This document shows positions 28,704 to 31,192 of a stretch of DNA of 31,192 nt, piece by piece. The position numbers and the translations under genes are program-made. The notes below the pieces were generated by a model. That model made no database searches and was not told where the DNA came from. It worked only from the letters and a program-made list of their open reading frames with translations. Position 1 is the first letter of the stretch. Each line of letters opens with the position of its first letter. Source of the DNA: a virus; the IMG/VR virus record IMGVR_UViG_3300047409_000506, positions 1 through 31,192 of that record; one strand, written 5' to 3'.

Positions 28704-29141
28704 ATGGCGACGACAAATCGGCTCGACGCGCTTAGGTTGCGCCTCGTGGCCGGGGAAACCGCGAAGCGGGTCGGTGAGCGCATCCGCGACCGCCGGCTGG
28801 AGCTCGGGCTGAATCAGCGCCAACTCGCGGAGCGCATCCCGAACGATGCCGTCAACAATCAGCGCGTCTCGGACTGGGAGCGCGGGGTCCATCAGCCGAG
28901 CGAGCGGCATCTCGTGCAGCTCGCCGAGGCCCTTGAGGTCGACGTCGCGTACTTCTACGCCACGGCCGACACGGTGCCGCCGCTACTGAACGTGTTGGAA
29001 GGCGGCGCGGAGAAGGCCGACGAGATGCTGTCGATGCTCAAGCATCTCGTGAAGCGCCAGGACGAGCTCGCGAACGAGATCGCAGAGCTTCGGCGGCTCG
29101 TCGGGGGCGACAAGGGAAACCCACGCCGCCGCCCCGGCTGA
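28704..29141 (+). CDS. Putative immunity repressor (XRE HTH with C-terminal coiled coil)
   Basis: The 145-residue protein has an HTH domain (about 20-85: RVGERIRDRRLELGLNQRQL, then VNNQRVSDWERGVHQPSERH and LVQLAEALEVDVAYFYATAD) and a C-terminal coiled coil (about 95-135; EMLSMLKHLVKRQDELANEI) suited to dimer or higher-order assembly. It is transcribed away from the early operon, as CI repressors are. There is no LexA-type peptidase domain, so induction would need another route. Starts at 28674 and, as TTG, 28635 are in frame; 28704 is preferred because it leaves the operator cluster upstream. No clear plus-strand promoter was found. Confidence 0.82.
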   Translation: MATTNRLDALRLRLVAGETAKRVGERIRDRRLELGLNQRQLAERIPNDAVNNQRVSDWERGVHQPSERHLVQLAEALEVDVAYFYATADTVPPLLNVLEGGAEKADEMLSMLKHLVKRQDELANEIAELRRLVGGDKGNPRRRPG

Positions 29142-29181
29142 GGCTCATCCCCGGCGGCAGATCCGACCCCTGAACGACGAA

Positions 29182-29203
29182 GCGCCCGGCCGGGGCCGGG
29201 CGC
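29182..29203. terminator. Bidirectional terminator between repressor and lysis operon
   Basis: gcgcccggcc (29182-29191) and ggccgggcgc (29194-29203) form a perfect 10-bp dyad. It lies 40 bases after the repressor stop on the plus strand and directly after the last lysis-region stop on the minus strand (29205-29207), where it is followed by TTCGTCGTTC. Convergent transcripts meet here, so a shared terminator is expected. Confidence 0.72.
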
Positions 29204-29204
29204 G

Positions 29205-29303
29205 TCAGGTGCTCTGGGCGATCGCCAGCAGCAGGATCGCGACGACGAGGATCCCGGCGCCGATCAGCGCGACCATCGCGACGAATGCATCCCCCGGCCG
29301 CAC
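29205..29303 (-). CDS. Tiny membrane peptide (32 residues), end of lysis region
   Basis: From a GTG at 29303, ten bases after the collagen-like gene stop, the product is one membrane helix (AFVAMVALIGAGILVVAILL) with an N-terminal RPGD and a short AIAQST tail. An in-frame ATG at 29276 would give a shorter form. It fills the space before the terminator exactly. Holin or antiholin-like roles are possible from size and location, without sequence proof. Confidence 0.5.
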   Translation of the reverse strand: MRPGDAFVAMVALIGAGILVVAILLLAIAQST

Positions 29304-29313
29304 GGCGCGAACG

Positions 29314-30024
29314 CTACGGGATCGCGCACGCCGCGATCACGACCGGCCTCCCATTCGTATCGGTGACGGCGACCTGTGTCGGCGTCGTCCCGGCCGGGCA
29401 TGCTCCGCCGGGAGCGCCAGTCGGTCCGGCGGGTCCGGGGGGGCCCGCCGGACCCGTGGGCCCCGTCGCGCCTTTCGCCCCCGCCGGGCCGGCTGCGCCC
29501 CGTGCCCCCGTGGCACCGCCAGAGCCCGCGTCTCCCGCGCTGCCCGGTGGTCCCGCGGGTCCGGGGCCACCCTGAGCGCCGGGGCTCCCAGAGGCGCCGG
29601 GAGCGCCCGGGGCGCCGGTGGCGCCCTTCGCGCCGGTCTTCCCTCGTGGACCGGCTGGTCCGGTTTCGCCGGCCGGGCCGGGGTCGCCCTGGGCGCCGGG
29701 GTTGCCGGGGGCGCCGACGACGCCGTCCTTGCCGGGGACGCCGGGGAGGCCGTCCTCGCCCTTGAGGTAGCGGACGATGTCGTCGGACTGCGCCTTGACC
29801 TCGGTGGCCCGGTCCTGTGCCTGCTCGGTGCGGGCGTGCAGGTTGCTCAGCCCGATCGCGACGCCGAACCCGGCGAACGTCGCGAGCAGCGCGAGCGCCA
29901 GCCACGTCCACAGGAACCGGCGGCGGGTGCCGCGCGCCTGCTGTTCGATGGCGTCGACGCCGCGCGCGAGCAGGACGGTGGCCTCACCGTTCGCCTCCGG
30001 GGGGGAGCTGGTGGCGGCGGTCAT
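29314..30024 (-). CDS. Membrane-anchored collagen-like protein
   Basis: The 236-residue protein has a cytoplasmic N-terminus (1-36), one membrane helix (about 38-60; TWLALALLATFAGFGVAIGL), a short coiled-coil stalk (62-88; RTEQAQDRATEVKAQSDDIV) and about 115 residues of Gly-X-Y repeats (91-209). A small C-terminal head with two Cys (GGACPAGTTPTQ, AACAIP) ends it. The layout is that of a type II membrane, trimeric collagen-like protein exposed outside the membrane. It overlaps the upstream gene by 41 bases in a different frame. Function is unknown: spanin-like disruption, surface modification of lysogens or a virion component are all open. Confidence 0.75.
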   Translation of the reverse strand: MTAATSSPPEANGEATVLLARGVDAIEQQARGTRRRFLWTWLALALLATFAGFGVAIGLSNLHARTEQAQDRATEVKAQSDDIVRYLKGEDGLPGVPGKDGVVGAPGNPGAQGDPGPAGETGPAGPRGKTGAKGATGAPGAPGASGSPGAQGGPGPAGPPGSAGDAGSGGATGARGAAGPAGAKGATGPTGPAGPPGPAGPTGAPGGACPAGTTPTQVAVTDTNGRPVVIAACAIP

Positions 30025-30268
30025 GTCTCAGCCGCTCGACCTCGACGCCGAGCGCCTGCACCTGGCCGCGGAGCTCGTCACGCTCGGTGCGCAGGTCCAC
30101 GGTCGTCTTGCGCAGCTCGTCGTTGAGGGCGGCCATGTCATGCAGGACGCTCGACTGTGTCGCGACCGCGGCGGTCGTGTCGTCGCGGTTGAAGCGCAGG
30201 GCGGTGAAGACCAGCCCGCAGACTCCGAGGATGCCGGTGGCGAGGGCGATGATGCCGCCGACGTCCAC
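29984..30268 (-). CDS. Small membrane/coiled-coil protein of the lysis region
   Basis: The 94-residue protein starts at a GTG and has one membrane helix (about 4-24; GGIIALATGILGVCGLVFTA) followed by a coiled coil (about 40-85; MAALNDELRKTTVDLRTERD, then LRGQVQALGVEVERL). The shape resembles Rz-like spanins or holin partners, though spanins are a Gram-negative feature and the probable host has no outer membrane. The C-terminal end overlaps the collagen-like gene. It is probably part of the lysis set. Confidence 0.65.
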   Translation of the reverse strand: MDVGGIIALATGILGVCGLVFTALRFNRDDTTAAVATQSSVLHDMAALNDELRKTTVDLRTERDELRGQVQALGVEVERLRHDRRHQLPPGGER

Positions 30269-30277
30269 ACGGCGCGC

Positions 30278-30505
30278 CTATGGGCCCGGTCGTGTCAGGG
30301 TCTCGAGCTGCTCGTCGACCTTCGCGGTGGGCGTAACGAGCGGCCGGATCCCGAGCGCCGACACGAACGGCGCGGCGATCCCGACGATCGTCTGAGCGTC
30401 CCACTCGGCGCCGGAGAGCACGGCGAGCAGCGCGAGGACGACGCTCGCGACCAGGCCGATGAACACGGCCGGCTCGCGGTAGACCCGTTGCGCGATGACC
30501 TTCAC
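30278..30505 (-). CDS. Putative holin
   Basis: The 75-residue protein has VYREPAVFIGLVASVVLALL (first membrane helix, about 12-31) and a second hydrophobic segment (AQTIVGIAAPFVSALGIRPL, about 37-56), then a polar, charged tail (VTPTAKVDEQLETL). The pattern YREPA..IG...... then a second helix and R.LVTP is common among small actinophage holins near lysin genes. It would form the membrane lesion that lets the amidase out. GTG start overlapping the HNH stop (GTGA). Confidence 0.7.
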   Translation of the reverse strand: MKVIAQRVYREPAVFIGLVASVVLALLAVLSGAEWDAQTIVGIAAPFVSALGIRPLVTPTAKVDEQLETLTRPGP

Positions 30506-30972
30506 GCGCGCGCGTCCTTCCTGCGAGCGTGAGCCCGCCGCATTCCGTCAGTCCGACACGTACGACAGCGGCGGCTCCCGTCCTTTGCGACGTAAGTGTT
30601 GACCTCGTCGTAGGGGTGACCGTGCGGGCAGTGCGTCTCGTGGCCGTGTCCGCACGCGCGCCGGCCGCGCGCGAGGTTCTCGAGCCGAGAGACCACCTCA
30701 AGGTGGAGCGGATTGACGCAAGACGGCTCGCGGCAGAGATGATCGACTTCCGCCCCATCGGGGATCGTGCCGACCAGCATCTCGTAGGCCACGCGATGGG
30801 CCCTCAGCATCCTCCTCGTCTGCGGCCCGCTCTGGATGGTCCCGTAGCCGTCCTTGGTGCGATTCGCCGTCCAGATCCAGCAGCCCGCCGGCGACGTGCC
30901 TACGTCCACCTTGGCGAAGAACCGCTGCTCGAGCGGGACAGCGACAGACCCGTAGCCACGAGCGTCCTTCAC
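30502..30972 (-). CDS. HNH homing-type endonuclease within the lysis cassette
   Basis: From the GTG at 30972 (GTGA overlap with the tiny membrane peptide gene) the product is 156 residues. It has CWIWTANRTKDGYGTIQ, a beta segment with LRAHRVAYEMLVGTIPDGAE, then VDHLCREPSCVNPLHLEVVS, the classical HNH_3 core with H and N ligands. A C-terminal zinc cluster follows (ACGHGHETHCPHGHPY, CRTCRTDG). Such genes often insert as selfish elements. Its base composition is visibly less GC-rich in the C-terminal half. It separates the lysin from the holin. Confidence 0.82.
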   Translation of the reverse strand: MKDARGYGSVAVPLEQRFFAKVDVGTSPAGCWIWTANRTKDGYGTIQSGPQTRRMLRAHRVAYEMLVGTIPDGAEVDHLCREPSCVNPLHLEVVSRLENLARGRRACGHGHETHCPHGHPYDEVNTYVAKDGSRRCRTCRTDGMRRAHARRKDARA

Positions 30973-31052
30973 AGCGTGTGGACGACGTAGACGACGGCGA
31001 CGACGACGATCGCGATGTCGCGGCATACGGCGAGGAAGCTCGCGAGCGTCAC
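30969..31052 (-). CDS. Tiny membrane peptide (27 residues) coupled to lysin and HNH genes
   Basis: The GTG start overlaps the amidase stop and its own TGA overlaps the HNH start, both as GTGA. The product is MTLASFLAVCRDIAIVVVAV followed by VYVVHTL, a single membrane helix with one Cys and an Arg-Asp pair near its middle. Coupling on both sides strongly suggests real translation. A pinholin-like or regulatory role beside the lysin is possible; size alone does not prove it. Confidence 0.6.
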   Translation of the reverse strand: MTLASFLAVCRDIAIVVVAVVYVVHTL

Positions 31053-31192
31053 AATTTTCCGCGGTAGAAGCGGGCGAGCGACATCATCGCATCGAGGTCG
31101 TACAGCCCCGGGTCGGCGTGCCCGCCGCCGGCGGCCCCGAGCTCCGAGTGCCGGATGACGCCGCTCCTGGTGACCTGGGTGCCGCTGACGGC
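31049..31192 (-). CDS. Endolysin amidase, C-terminal part as seen at the right edge
   Basis: This is the end of the amidase gene that begins at 529. It carries the region of the zinc ligands H149 and D161 and finishes with residues ARFYRGKL and a TGA. Bases 31066-31192 duplicate 1-127, and only 31049-31065 are new sequence. The stop codon shares bases with the GTG start of the next gene (GTGA, 31049-31052). Confidence 0.9.
   Translation of the reverse strand, partial: AVSGTQVTRSGVIRHSELGAAGGGHADPGLYDLDAMMSLARFYRGKL
31066..31192. repeat. Terminal direct repeat, copy 2 (contig closure)
   Basis: This is the second copy of the first 127 bases of the window. It repeats the C-terminal coding part of the amidase gene. 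The unit genome is 31,065 bp once this copy is dropped. Confidence 0.95.

Noticed and set aside
29400-29760. CRISPR-like or minisatellite repeats near the lysis region
   Set aside because: This is again Gly-X-Y coding sequence, of the membrane-anchored collagen-like protein.
31066-31192. Biological direct terminal repeat for packaging
   Set aside because: The length of exactly 127 bases matches a common assembly k-mer, and the repeat lies in the middle of the lysin gene, an unlikely physical end.

Overview
The window is one complete, circularly closed genome of a small temperate phage with a contractile tail (myovirus type). Positions 1-127 and 31066-31192 are the same sequence, so the unit genome is 31,065 bp, and the lysin gene runs across the join. 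GC content and GC at third codon positions are very high. The lytic enzymes (an AmpD-like amidase, a CHAP domain, lysozyme/SLT-like domains, a LysM domain) point to a Gram-positive host of high GC, most likely an actinobacterium. A host-like secreted four-cysteine protein is reminiscent of proteins common in soil Actinobacteria such as Thermoleophilia; that last step is inference only.

Layout. Every gene except two lies on the minus strand, so the genome reads from high to low coordinates. A strong divergent control region (about 28620-28710) separates a putative CI-type repressor (+ strand, 28704-29141) from a Cro-like gene (minus, 28387-28653). Early genes follow: two large proteins of unknown role, a small membrane protein, a secreted SLT-type protein, a RecT-like annealing protein, a replication-initiation-like winged-helix protein and a possible partner, several small DNA-binding-like proteins, a C5-cytosine methyltransferase, a tyrosine integrase, and an endonuclease VII-type HNH protein (down to 19913). 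An 86-bp gap then precedes the packaging genes: HNH nuclease, small and large terminase.

The late region continues as portal, HK97-type prohead protease, major capsid protein, connector and tail completion proteins, sheath, tube, a tail assembly chaperone pair joined by a -1 frameshift, tape measure, LysM baseplate protein, a hub carrying two peptidoglycan hydrolase domains, a collagen-containing spike/fibre, gp25-like wedge, baseplate J, tail protein I, fibre, and an acidic protein. The lysis region crosses the contig join: amidase, 27-residue membrane peptide, HNH, holin-like protein, membrane/coiled-coil protein, membrane-anchored collagen-like protein, and a 32-residue membrane peptide. 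It ends at a bidirectional terminator-like hairpin that faces the end of the repressor gene.

Nearly all minus-strand genes overlap or abut their neighbours by ATGA, GTGA, TGATG or TAGATG junctions, which implies long polycistronic messages with translational coupling. The second plus-strand gene (7715-8086) is a moron inserted between tail genes and is the clearest candidate for lysogenic conversion. No tRNA, CRISPR array or insertion sequence was seen. No attP core could be assigned.
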